DNA of 21,723 nt from a virus (IMGVR_UViG_3300038441_000032:1-21723); one strand, 5' to 3'. Positions 15,451 to 21,610 are shown, counted from the stretch's first letter. Notes: generated by a model from the sequence alone, not told the origin. Made by a program: numbers and translations.

Positions 15451-16896
15451 TTACTTCTTCTCGTTAAGCTTCCGGGAGACATTCCCGGAGTTGCCCTGAG
15501 GAGGCTTGTTAGCCATTGCGGCTGCCTTACCTGCTCCAGGGGCGCCAGGCTCAGGCGCCTGGGGGCCAAGCTCCGCTACTTCCTTCGCTGCCTTTGCATC
15601 GTCCTTCCGCATTTCGCGGAACATCTCGATTTCGGTAGCCGAGAAGCCGGCTCGCATCCACAAGATTTCCTCGGGGACGTTGAGCTGCTTCAGCTTCAGC
15701 AGAGCATCAATGTGCTGGGCTTCAGTTCTGTACTCGGGGTCAGCCCACACAGTCTCAAGAGAGACTTCCTCAGCCCTCTTGTCATTCTTGATCTGGAAGC
15801 ACAGTCGAATGACCTGCTCCCAGGCTTCCCCGAAGTACAGCATCCTCTCCTTCACCTTGGAGACCAGGCCGGCCTCGGCGCTGATAATCGCCTCACCGGA
15901 AGGAGCGGTGCCCTGGTTGACCAGGAAGTAGTGACTTGGGGTCCTGGATACAGAACTAAGGTGCTGCACCAGGAGGTTTATGAAGTTCACGTAGTTCTTG
16001 AGGTCTGCTGCCTCGAACTGCCCAAAGACGACTTCAGGGTTCTCAGCCTGAAGAAGCTTGTCGGCGCCAATGTCGTAAGGCGCCTTAGGCTTGCCGTTTT
16101 CGTCAAGCTGGATATCCAGCCCAGTTACCCAACGCTGAGGCCATGCGGCGAATTCCGAGGCCAGGAGAGCATCAGACGTAATCTTGTTGATGGCATCCTG
16201 AATGGGGATGATGTTGGCAAGGTCCGAGTAAGGATCACCATTGATACGGGACCTGTTGTGAAAGGGGACGACAGGAACCCTCCCAAGGGGGTTCGGCCGG
16301 CGCTCTCCTTGTTCCCACATCGTATTTCCAAGAGGGACCTCATAGACGTAAGTCTCAGTCCACAACGTCACCCAAGTACGTCCCCAAGAGTCCATGAAGA
16401 ACCGTGCAGCAGCCTCCAGCTCTGTGAGGGAGCCGGGCTTGTACTGAACGGCCATTTCCTCAGCGGAGACGGGCGTAACAATGGGCTCCCCATCGTTGTC
16501 ACCCCAGACCACAACGTAAGCCTTGCCCTGCACCATCGCGTCCAGGTGCACGGCGTTGGCCAGTGAATCCAGGCTGTTCCTCTGCCAGAACTCCCGAGCC
16601 TCCTTGCTCATCCCGCCTTCTGATGGGATGCGGAAACCATCGACCCTCATTCGCTCTGTAGCAGAGTCAATGATGAGACCACAGAAGTTGTCTCGCCAGT
16701 CGTTGAAGAGGTCTCGGAATGCGCTCCTGTACCGGGCCTGAGCAAATGCCATCTTCTGCTGTTCGCCCTCGTAGTACGCGATGTACTTGAGGATGTCTTC
16801 TCGACCATCGGTTATCTTCCCCTGAAGGAAGGCAAGCCAGTCCACCTCTGTCTGAGGTGGCCCAACGGACGTATAGCCACTGGGAGGAATAATCAT
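15451..16896 (-). CDS. Portal protein (SPP1 Gp6-like)
   Basis: This encodes 481 residues, with the ATG at 16896 preceded by AGGAGG about 4 nt upstream, 13 nt after the large terminase stop. It forms the dodecameric ring at the capsid vertex. The sequence follows the Gp6-like portal family: an N-terminal YIAYYEGEQQKMAFAQARYR helix, DNFCGLIIDSATERMRVDGF, then a clip/stem region with RVPVVPFHNRSRINGDPYSD and LANIIPIQDAINKITSDALL, and the wing and crown helices (AIISAEAGLVSKVKERMLYF). A long C-terminal low-complexity tail (about 440-481, rich in Ala, Pro and Gly) is probably disordered. Order terL-portal-scaffold-coat supports the call. Confidence 0.92.
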   Translation of the reverse strand: MIIPPSGYTSVGPPQTEVDWLAFLQGKITDGREDILKYIAYYEGEQQKMAFAQARYRSAFRDLFNDWRDNFCGLIIDSATERMRVDGFRIPSEGGMSKEAREFWQRNSLDSLANAVHLDAMVQGKAYVVVWGDNDGEPIVTPVSAEEMAVQYKPGSLTELEAAARFFMDSWGRTWVTLWTETYVYEVPLGNTMWEQGERRPNPLGRVPVVPFHNRSRINGDPYSDLANIIPIQDAINKITSDALLASEFAAWPQRWVTGLDIQLDENGKPKAPYDIGADKLLQAENPEVVFGQFEAADLKNYVNFINLLVQHLSSVSRTPSHYFLVNQGTAPSGEAIISAEAGLVSKVKERMLYFGEAWEQVIRLCFQIKNDKRAEEVSLETVWADPEYRTEAQHIDALLKLKQLNVPEEILWMRAGFSATEIEMFREMRKDDAKAAKEVAELGPQAPEPGAPGAGKAAAMANKPPQGNSGNVSRKLNEKK

Positions 16897-16909
16897 GGGG
16901 CCTCCTGTT

Positions 16910-18559
16910 CTAGAAGCCCACCACCCGGCTCCGCCGGCGCTTCATGCGACCATCAGCAATGGCGTCCGCTCTCGCCTCCAGGGCGAGAATTGCGCACACC
17001 GCAAGGTCAATCTTCCGTTTACTCCGTGGGCTGTCCTTCTGAATGAGAATTCCGACTTCTCCTCCTACTGTGACTTCACGAGTCACGGCATTGAGGACAT
17101 GACGAGTAAGACGCTCGTCTCCGTCGTGGCAGATTTCCTTGGTCATCACCGCGGAGCGGAAGCGCTCCGTTGCCTGAACCATCCTGGTTGGCTTATTGGT
17201 CCAGAACTCAAAGACGTACTCGGTATCCCTGGTGGCGAACTGAATCGCCCACCTACCAAGAGCCTCTTGGAAGTAGGGAGGGTCCCCGTAGAACCACTCG
17301 ACTTGGTACTCTTTGAATGCCTTGTAGACCGCGGCTTCAACCGCGAGAGTGTCTACTTCCCAATCATCCTTAGCGTCCTTGGGACGCTCCCAGACGTCGA
17401 TCACAAAGAGCTTGCCATCACTGAGTCGGCAACCAACAAGGCCCGTTGCGTCACCGCGGATTGATCCGTCAAAGCCGATGGCTATTTGGTCACCAGGCTT
17501 GATGGGGTCCTCTCCAGAGAGGACCAGATCCCATTCATCCTTTGGCATCCAAGTGTCTGCGGACTCCGCAATCTGGTTCAGGTAGAACCGGTGAGCCACG
17601 TTCTTAGGAGTACGAGGGTCCTGGATAGCTTGGATGATGCTGTCCACATCAACCCAGTAGGAATCCGCGTAAGCCTCTATGACAGCCTCTCGGACAGCCT
17701 CAGTGTCCTTGAGGTCTATCTCAGGATTGGAGGCTTCTACGCAGTCGTACAGGAGGCCAGGAGTACCAGCCTCGAAGGCATCAAAGGTTCCCTGGGCTAC
17801 AGATGCTTCGTTGGGGGAGAAGGCGTTCGTACTCTCCAGGAGACGAGAGCCGGCACCCGCGGTTTTGCGGACGTTGCGGTCCAACACCTCGTAGACGTAT
17901 ACACCCTGGTTATTGGGGACAAGGTGGTGTGATTCGTCAAGGCAAACAAAGGTCTGCCTGGCGCCTTCCAATCCTCGGGACGAGGCCGTGACAGGTTCAA
18001 TCTTTCCGGGCCTGCCAGACTTGAACTGAACCAGGGTCTTACCGATGTCCAGGTCAAATTCCCGCTCTGCGGGGGACTCAGCAAGCATGCCGCGGATGGC
18101 GTCGTACACGTTTTTCGTCTGATCAATAGACGTGGCTGCCAAGTTCACCAAGGGAAGCGGAACACGCTTACCAATGGGATGCAGCTCGTTACCAACGTGG
18201 TGAGGGCCCCTGCCCTCCACTTCACAGGAGTAGCACCGCTCACCCTGTCGAGCCCAATGAGAGAACCGGCAAGGACCGATGAACTCAATGATGCAGAGGG
18301 CTGCAAGAACAGGGCTCTTCCCCCATCCTTTGCTGCGACGGAGAGAGCCTGTGGAGTAAACCCACTTACCGCGGTCATCAACCGCGAACCAGTGGGCTAG
18401 GAACCTAATCTGCTCTGGAGTGAACTTCCAGGGGTGGCCGGCGCGTTCTCCGTCCGGCTGCACAATGAATCGCTGTGCCCAAGCAAGAAGCTCCCAAGCC
18501 AATGTGCGCTTGGGAGCTTCACTAGGAGCGTTGCCAGTCTGAATGGCAATCACCCCCAT
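16910..18559 (-). CDS. terL: Terminase large subunit
   Basis: This encodes 549 residues from the ATG at 18559. The SD-like AGAAGG directly abuts this ATG, so the GTG at 18553 (about 5 nt after AAGG) is a credible alternative start. It is the ATP-driven packaging motor and nuclease. A Walker A of the deviant terminase type, RRSKGWGKS, sits at 74-82. Walker B with the catalytic Glu, FVCLDES, is at 204-210. The RNase-H-like nuclease domain shows candidate metal ligands Asp364 (IGFDGSIRGD), Asp426 (YGDPP) and Asp518 (KIDLA). The C-terminus is basic (MKRRRSRVVGF). All catalytic motifs look intact. It is separated from the small subunit by an HNH endonuclease gene. Confidence 0.95.
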   Translation of the reverse strand: MGVIAIQTGNAPSEAPKRTLAWELLAWAQRFIVQPDGERAGHPWKFTPEQIRFLAHWFAVDDRGKWVYSTGSLRRSKGWGKSPVLAALCIIEFIGPCRFSHWARQGERCYSCEVEGRGPHHVGNELHPIGKRVPLPLVNLAATSIDQTKNVYDAIRGMLAESPAEREFDLDIGKTLVQFKSGRPGKIEPVTASSRGLEGARQTFVCLDESHHLVPNNQGVYVYEVLDRNVRKTAGAGSRLLESTNAFSPNEASVAQGTFDAFEAGTPGLLYDCVEASNPEIDLKDTEAVREAVIEAYADSYWVDVDSIIQAIQDPRTPKNVAHRFYLNQIAESADTWMPKDEWDLVLSGEDPIKPGDQIAIGFDGSIRGDATGLVGCRLSDGKLFVIDVWERPKDAKDDWEVDTLAVEAAVYKAFKEYQVEWFYGDPPYFQEALGRWAIQFATRDTEYVFEFWTNKPTRMVQATERFRSAVMTKEICHDGDERLTRHVLNAVTREVTVGGEVGILIQKDSPRSKRKIDLAVCAILALEARADAIADGRMKRRRSRVVGF

Positions 18560-18567
18560 CCTTCTAT

Positions 18568-19059
18568 TTACTTGATGTGCTTCCAGCTCCTCCGAGATGC
18601 GGCGGAGTAAACAGTCTGTCGAGAGAGACCGAGGTCTCTAGCAATCAATGCGCAGTTCTCGCCCCCGTCGTACCTCTTACGTATGAGTGGTACAAGGTCT
18701 TCTGTCAGAACGGCCATGGGACTCTTGGAGCCATCACAGGACTTTCCGTTACGCCGAGCGTCGTAGAAGTTGTCTGACTTGTCACCAACAACCAAGTTGT
18801 CTATCCGGTTGTTGGAGGGATTGTCATCCCAGTGTCGAATGAGCTTCCCTTCCGGGATCTCTCCATGGAAGGCTTCGTAGATCAGACGATGCTTCTTCTC
18901 GTTCTTCCCACCAACCTTCCTCAGGTCAACCTGAAGATGGCCGTGCGCGTCTCGACTACGGCCAACCTCACCACGGGGTGAGAAGACTCGCCCGTCACTG
19001 GAAGCAAAGTAGCCGGGGAAGTTCAGCAAGGGAGCAAAGCTAGTCAACTCAGTTACCAC
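18568..19059 (-). CDS. NUMOD4-HNH homing-type endonuclease
   Basis: This encodes about 163 residues from a GTG at 19059, with GAAGG 6 nt upstream. A TTG at 19062 is an alternative. Either start overlaps the small terminase stop. An N-terminal NUMOD4 motif is visible (FPGYFASSDGRVFS, about 14-27). An HNH_3 core follows (HRLIYEAFHGEIPEGKLIRH, then DDNPSNNRIDNLVV). The C-terminal segment (SPMAVLTEDLVPLIRKRYDG, then ALIARDLGLSRQTVYSAASR) looks like a helix-turn-helix DNA reader. This architecture is that of free-standing phage homing endonucleases. Inserted between terS and terL, it probably spreads by cutting related phages at the terminase locus, although a packaging role cannot be excluded. 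Confidence 0.88.
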   Translation of the reverse strand: MVTELTSFAPLLNFPGYFASSDGRVFSPRGEVGRSRDAHGHLQVDLRKVGGKNEKKHRLIYEAFHGEIPEGKLIRHWDDNPSNNRIDNLVVGDKSDNFYDARRNGKSCDGSKSPMAVLTEDLVPLIRKRYDGGENCALIARDLGLSRQTVYSAASRRSWKHIK

Positions 19060-19477
19060 CAAACGCCTTCAGGAAGTTTTCCGTATCAGACACCAACTGC
19101 TCTGCGGCTTCTTCTTCAGAGAAGCCTTCGTCTTTCTTCTCCTCGAACTTCATCCGGAGCCTTGCCCTGTCCTCGTTGGTAGCTCCGAACTTGGCAACCC
19201 TCTGCCGGATCTCACCGGCCAACTTCCGATCACCCTTAACGAAGTCATCCACCAGGATGGTCACCATCTCCAGCTCAAACCAGTCAGTCTCAAGAAAGGT
19301 TGCTGACTGAGGAGCTGCTGCCCAGGTCTTCCAGAACTCCTTAGCCATAGATGTAGAGACCGGAAGAGTCCGCGGAAGCGGACGAGGGGGCCGAGACTCC
19401 TTGGAAAGCTCAGTCTCGTACTCGTGCTTGTTCCTACGGCGTGCGTTCTCCTTCGGGGCAGGTCCCCGACTACCCAT
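19049..19477 (-). CDS. terS: Terminase small subunit (P27 family)
   Basis: This encodes 142 residues from the ATG at 19477, chosen because GGAGGTGG lies about 7 nt upstream. It recognises phage DNA for packaging. The N-terminus GSRGPAPKENARRRNKHEYE is the hallmark basic start of P27-type small terminases. It is followed by RPLPRTLPVSTSMAKEFWKT and a helical oligomerisation part (WFELEMVTILVDDFVKGDRK, then QRVAKFGATNEDRARLRMKF). The acidic C-terminal tail (EEEAAEQLVSDTENFLKAFG) could contact the large subunit. The gene overlaps the upstream 55-residue gene by 8 nt and the downstream HNH gene by 11 nt. Confidence 0.85.
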   Translation of the reverse strand: MGSRGPAPKENARRRNKHEYETELSKESRPPRPLPRTLPVSTSMAKEFWKTWAAAPQSATFLETDWFELEMVTILVDDFVKGDRKLAGEIRQRVAKFGATNEDRARLRMKFEEKKDEGFSEEEAAEQLVSDTENFLKAFGGN

Positions 19478-19637
19478 GAGAACCACCTCCCCCAAATGCG
19501 TTGTAAAGAACCTTCTGCTGTAGCTCGGGGCTCAAAGAGCCAAACCAGTCAGCCAGTTCCCCTTCAAGATGGATGTGAGTCTCATTGGTCTGTCCGTCAG
19601 GAAGCACTTCAACTCGATGCTCAGGATGGGAGCACAT
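19470..19637 (-). CDS. Hypothetical small protein (55 aa)
   Basis: This encodes 55 residues. The ATG at 19637 overlaps the preceding stop by 3 nt (TGATG) and its end overlaps the small terminase start by 8 nt, so translation is probably coupled. The sequence starts MCSHPEHRVEVLPDGQTNET, then HIHLEGELADWFGSLSPELQ, and ends in AFGGGGSHG. I do not recognise the family. The His-rich start and the C-H-x3-H spacing could bind metal (speculative). The glycine-rich end coincides with the RBS of terS, so its composition may be constrained by that signal. Confidence 0.7.
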   Translation of the reverse strand: MCSHPEHRVEVLPDGQTNETHIHLEGELADWFGSLSPELQQKVLYNAFGGGGSHG

Positions 19638-19798
19638 CAGACCTTCACCCCCGGAATCTGTATGCCGTCAGGAAGCTCGTAGAGGTCTGAGAGGTCGTCA
19701 AGCTCGTCCTGGACAGCAGAACGCCATCCCTTACGCTCCGCGGCCTTAGAGGGCCGCTTGACATCCTCGTAGAAGAACTCGTCATCGAACTCAGTCAT
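19637..19798 (-). CDS. Hypothetical small acidic protein (53 aa)
   Basis: This encodes 53 residues with the ATG at 19798 overlapping the stop of the hydrolase gene by 8 nt (ATGACTGA). The sequence starts MTEFDDEFFYEDVKRPSKAA, continues ERKGWRSAVQDELDDLSDLY and ends ELPDGIQIPGVKV. It is strongly acidic with one short basic stretch. The first two residues (MTE) and the overlap pattern repeat those of the preceding gene. I do not recognise it. The size, composition and place before the small terminase are common for uncharacterised actinophage proteins. Confidence 0.75.
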   Translation of the reverse strand: MTEFDDEFFYEDVKRPSKAAERKGWRSAVQDELDDLSDLYELPDGIQIPGVKV

Positions 19799-20306
19799 CA
19801 CGTGCTTCCAGCTCCTTGAGCAGCTTGTAAAGGTCTCCAGGCGTTACGTCGCCAGGGAAGGTTCCGGGGAAGAGGTTGATGCTGGCTCGTTCGTAGGCGA
19901 GTACGACGAGCTGTGAACAGATCAGATGGCCCGTGGCGGCGACATAATCTCTTACCAACCTTGGGCGCACACCAAGGCGCTCAAGGGCGATTGAGACATA
20001 GTCCAGGAAGGAGTACGGGGTACCGACAAGGGAGAGGGCCTCTACGGAGATACGGAACCTCTCCTCAGTGGAGAGGTTGATCCGGTCCGTGGACCACATG
20101 ACTACTGGAGATGCGTCCTCCAGATTGATCAGCTCTGCCCCCGAGGGCATGGCCTGGACGACCTTGCCGTCTCCGACGTAGACCAGGGCGTGTTGGACGG
20201 GGGCGAAGTCGCCTACGAACCACTGACCGAAGTTCACGAAGGCGCCGGCAAGGCCGCCTATCTTGGTCAGGCCGATGTCACCAGGCAGGGGCTGAGTCTC
20301 AGTCAT
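19791..20306 (-). CDS. Permuted NlpC/P60 (papain-like, YiiX-type) hydrolase
   Basis: This encodes 171 residues from the ATG at 20306, which overlaps the Acb2-like gene's stop by 8 nt (ATGACTGA). GGAG lies 6 nt upstream. The order of motifs is that of circularly permuted papain-like enzymes: GDIGLTKIGG near the start, a His motif VQHALVYVGDGKVVQA (His39), TPYSFLDYVSIAL at 96-108, and a Cys motif HLICSQLVVLAYERA (Cys130). His39 and Cys130 are the probable catalytic pair. Substrates in this superfamily vary (peptide, amide or lipid ester bonds). No signal peptide or cell-wall-binding domain is seen, so it is not an obvious endolysin. It could process a virion or host component (inference). Confidence 0.75.
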   Translation of the reverse strand: MTETQPLPGDIGLTKIGGLAGAFVNFGQWFVGDFAPVQHALVYVGDGKVVQAMPSGAELINLEDASPVVMWSTDRINLSTEERFRISVEALSLVGTPYSFLDYVSIALERLGVRPRLVRDYVAATGHLICSQLVVLAYERASINLFPGTFPGDVTPGDLYKLLKELEARDD

Positions 20307-20517
20307 CGACGCTCCGAGCAATCGCAGCGTTGGACCAGAACATGACCTCTTCCAGCTTGGTAACCGCAAGAGCCTTCTCACGGCCCTCAGGGAGAAGCTC
20401 GTTCAGATGGTCTGCAAGCTGCCGGCAGCTCTGCCGAGCTGACGTGTGCTCATCTCGCTTCTCCTGCCGGCTGGCAGGGTGAAAGGCGAACCGGTGCTCA
20501 ATGTCTTCAGGGCTCAT
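20299..20517 (-). CDS. acb2: Acb2/Tad1-like cyclic-nucleotide sponge (anti-CBASS / anti-Thoeris family)
   Basis: This encodes 72 residues from the ATG at 20517 with GGAGGAG 8 nt upstream. A longer in-frame extension has no RBS. The protein shows the Acb2 pattern throughout: an aromatic-His-Pro start (RFAFHPASRQEKRDE), a helix with a basic residue and Leu-Ala (ARQSCRQLADHLNELLPEGR), and the C-terminal signature EKALAVTKLEEVMFWSNAAI followed by AR. Known Acb2 proteins form hexamers that sequester cyclic di- and trinucleotides and some cADPR-type signals, blocking CBASS and Thoeris effectors. The position corresponding to the ligand-stacking Tyr is Phe12 here, so ligand preference is uncertain. 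It overlaps the hydrolase gene and sits near the head of the structural cluster. Confidence 0.85.
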   Translation of the reverse strand: MSPEDIEHRFAFHPASRQEKRDEHTSARQSCRQLADHLNELLPEGREKALAVTKLEEVMFWSNAAIARSVDD

Positions 20518-20519
20518 CG

Positions 20520-20612
20520 CTAGTGCTCCTCCGGAGGTACTGGGCATTGGGATCTGTGGCAGCCGTGAGACCAACACCAATCGGGACTACGCATCTCTTC
20601 CTCGGTGGCCAA
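20520..20612 (-). CDS. Small Cys/His-rich peptide (30 aa)
   Basis: From a TTG at 20612 (AAGGAG 6 nt upstream) the frame reads 30 codons to a TAG at 20520, leaving 2 nt before the Acb2-like ATG. An internal ATG at codon 7 with GAGG 5 nt upstream would give 24 residues. The peptide MATEEEMRSPDWCWSHGCHR continues SQCPVPPEEH and has three Cys and three His, with C-W-S-H-G-C-H-R-S-Q-C able to form a zinc knuckle (speculative). It is the first frame after the hairpin-T6 cassette. I do not recognise a family. It could be a leader peptide coupling translation to the sponge gene. Confidence 0.5.
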   Translation of the reverse strand: MATEEEMRSPDWCWSHGCHRSQCPVPPEEH

Positions 20613-20633
20613 GGCCAACTCCTTTTAGGCATG

Positions 20634-20659
20634 AAAAAACCCGTCCACGAGGAACGGGG
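20634..20659 (-). terminator. Intrinsic terminator after the tRNA gene, upstream of the structural cluster
   Basis: On the minus strand CCCGTTCC pairs with GGACGGG (one bulged T) across a 4-nt loop and enters T6 (plus-strand A-run 20634-20639). It would end transcripts carrying the tRNA. The T6 is followed by CATGCC and AAGGAG, just as at the capsid gene. Confidence 0.85.
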
Positions 20660-20723
20660 TGGGTTAAGTATTGATGGCAGGGCCTAGGCGGTTCATGACT
20701 CCGTCATTATCAGCCCTACCAAG

Positions 20724-20795
20724 TGTGACGAGAGAGAATCGAACTCTCATCTTCCGGACCACAACCGGGTGCTCTAGCCGTTGAGCTACCGTCAC
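20724..20795 (-). tRNA. tRNA-His (anticodon GUG) with A73
   Basis: A 72-nt cloverleaf is visible. The acceptor GTGACGG pairs with TCGTCAC (one G-U). The D-arm is GCTC/GAGC with GG in the loop. The anticodon loop is TTGTGGT (anticodon GTG), its stem carrying a C27-A43 mismatch, and the T-arm is GAGAG-TTCGATT-CTCTC. CCA is not encoded. Bacterial tRNA-His normally pairs G-1 with C73. Here the preceding genomic base is G but position 73 is A. Confidence 0.9.
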
Positions 20796-21111
20796 CATGG
20801 CCCGACAAGGACAGGAGCACAGCCCCACCGCTTCCTTGCCGAGCTTTGCAATACCGTGCAGGCAGTAGCTCTAAGTCCTGCCCACGTCACCGCTTAGAGT
20901 CCGGCTCCGGTAATGCACATCTTTGGTGCTGCACGGGTCCCGCCGTCGTACAGCGTGGCTCCCCGCTTCTGCGGATCATGACCACCTTCGGGCGACCGCC
21001 GGCCGGACAGTCACAGGACGCCTCACTCTTAGTTGCCCATCACGCCATCGGCTATGGGCTCTAAACCGCGGCAAGTAGTCCAGTTCCCTGGTCCTCACGG
21101 CTCAGCAAGTG
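20796..21111. other. Gene-free stretch between the tRNA and the HNH gene
   Basis: I see no convincing gene on either strand. The stretch contains a strongly foldable section (20854-20936) and otherwise unremarkable sequence. The only frames are short and lack good ribosome binding sites. Confidence 0.6.
20854..20936. other. Nested inverted repeats (possible structured RNA or DNA site)
   Basis: Outer arms CCGTGCAG (20854-20861) and CTGCACGG (20929-20936) are perfectly complementary. Inside them CTCTAAG (20869-20875) pairs with CTTAGAG (20893-20899), and GGCAG/CTGCC offers an alternative small hairpin. The arrangement resembles a branched RNA, but strand, transcription and function are unknown. 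Confidence 0.4.
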
Positions 21112-21429
21112 CTAACCAAACTTCCTGGACTTGGCCTTGTGGTCCTCCTTGCAGAGGACCCACAGGTTGTCCAGCTCCCACGAACCGCCCTTGGCCACAG
21201 GGACAATGTGATCAACTTCCAGCTCGGATCTCTTTCCGCACATCTGGCAAGTGAACTTGTCCCGAGCCAACACCTGGGCCCTGATGGAGGGCCAGTTGCT
21301 AGGCCGGCTGAGGTTCCTGGCAGAGGTGTTCTGCCAGGCTCTCCGGGTCTGGTGCTTTGGGCACCGACCATCCCGGATGGTGGTGGAGGTGCAACCCTTG
21401 TCCAAGCAAATCGATTTTGCCCTTGGCAT
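21112..21429 (-). CDS. Small HNH endonuclease
   Basis: This encodes 105 residues from the ATG at 21429, chosen because GGAGGT lies 4 nt upstream; extending to a TTG would place the RBS inside the gene. An N-terminal zinc-knuckle-like segment is visible (Cys8, Cys13, Cys23, His26), then the HNH core: FTCQMCG (Cys61, Cys64), VDHIVPVAKGG (Asp73, His74), DNLWVLCKEDHKAKS (Asn88, Cys93, His97). It belongs to the compact HNH group found beside terminases, some of which (HK97 gp74 type) help the terminase cut at cos. Here it is about 2 kb from terS and on the same strand. A packaging-related role is plausible. A homing role is the alternative. Confidence 0.9.
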   Translation of the reverse strand: MPRAKSICLDKGCTSTTIRDGRCPKHQTRRAWQNTSARNLSRPSNWPSIRAQVLARDKFTCQMCGKRSELEVDHIVPVAKGGSWELDNLWVLCKEDHKAKSRKFG

Positions 21430-21506
21430 GGTCACCTCCACCAACAACCGAAGTAGGGGCCAGCCAGTGAGGAGCCTTAGCTTCCTGGGTGGCTGGTCAA
21501 GTCTCT

Positions 21507-21541
21507 GGCCCCGGCTGGGTTCTGGTCTGGCAGCCGGGGCC
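21507..21541. other. Perfect 11-bp GC-rich inverted repeat upstream of the HNH gene
   Basis: GGCCCCGGCTG (21507-21517) and CAGCCGGGGCC (21531-21541) are exact reverse complements separated by 13 nt. There is no T-tract, so it is not an obvious intrinsic terminator. It lies between the HNH gene and the 16-bp repeat. Confidence 0.6.
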
Positions 21542-21554
21542 CTTCGCCTTCATG

Positions 21555-21570
21555 GATCTCTTATCAACTA
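21555..21570 (-). repeat. 16-bp direct repeat, copy 2 (partner at 11340-11355)
   Basis: TAGTTGATAAGAGATC on the minus strand matches the copy behind the tail tube gene exactly and in the same orientation. The match ends abruptly on both sides. Confidence 0.6.
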
Positions 21571-21584
21571 ACCTGGAAACAATA

Positions 21585-21610
21585 AGCCAAGGCTTTTAAG
21601 GGCCTTGGCT
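21585..21610. other. Stem-loop 1 of three with a shared loop motif
   Basis: AGCCAAGGC and GCCTTGGCT form a perfect 9-bp stem around the loop TTTTAAGG. There is no T-tract on either side. Confidence 0.6.

Noticed and set aside
20887-20979. 30-codon minus-strand frame in the gene-free stretch (MIRRSGEPRCTTAG...)
   Set aside because: Only a weak AAGGTG precedes it, composition is unremarkable, and it overlaps the inverted repeats.
21498-21554. 18-codon minus-strand frame (MKAKGPGCQTRTQPGPET)
   Set aside because: It has no ribosome binding site and its sequence is dictated by the 11-bp palindrome.
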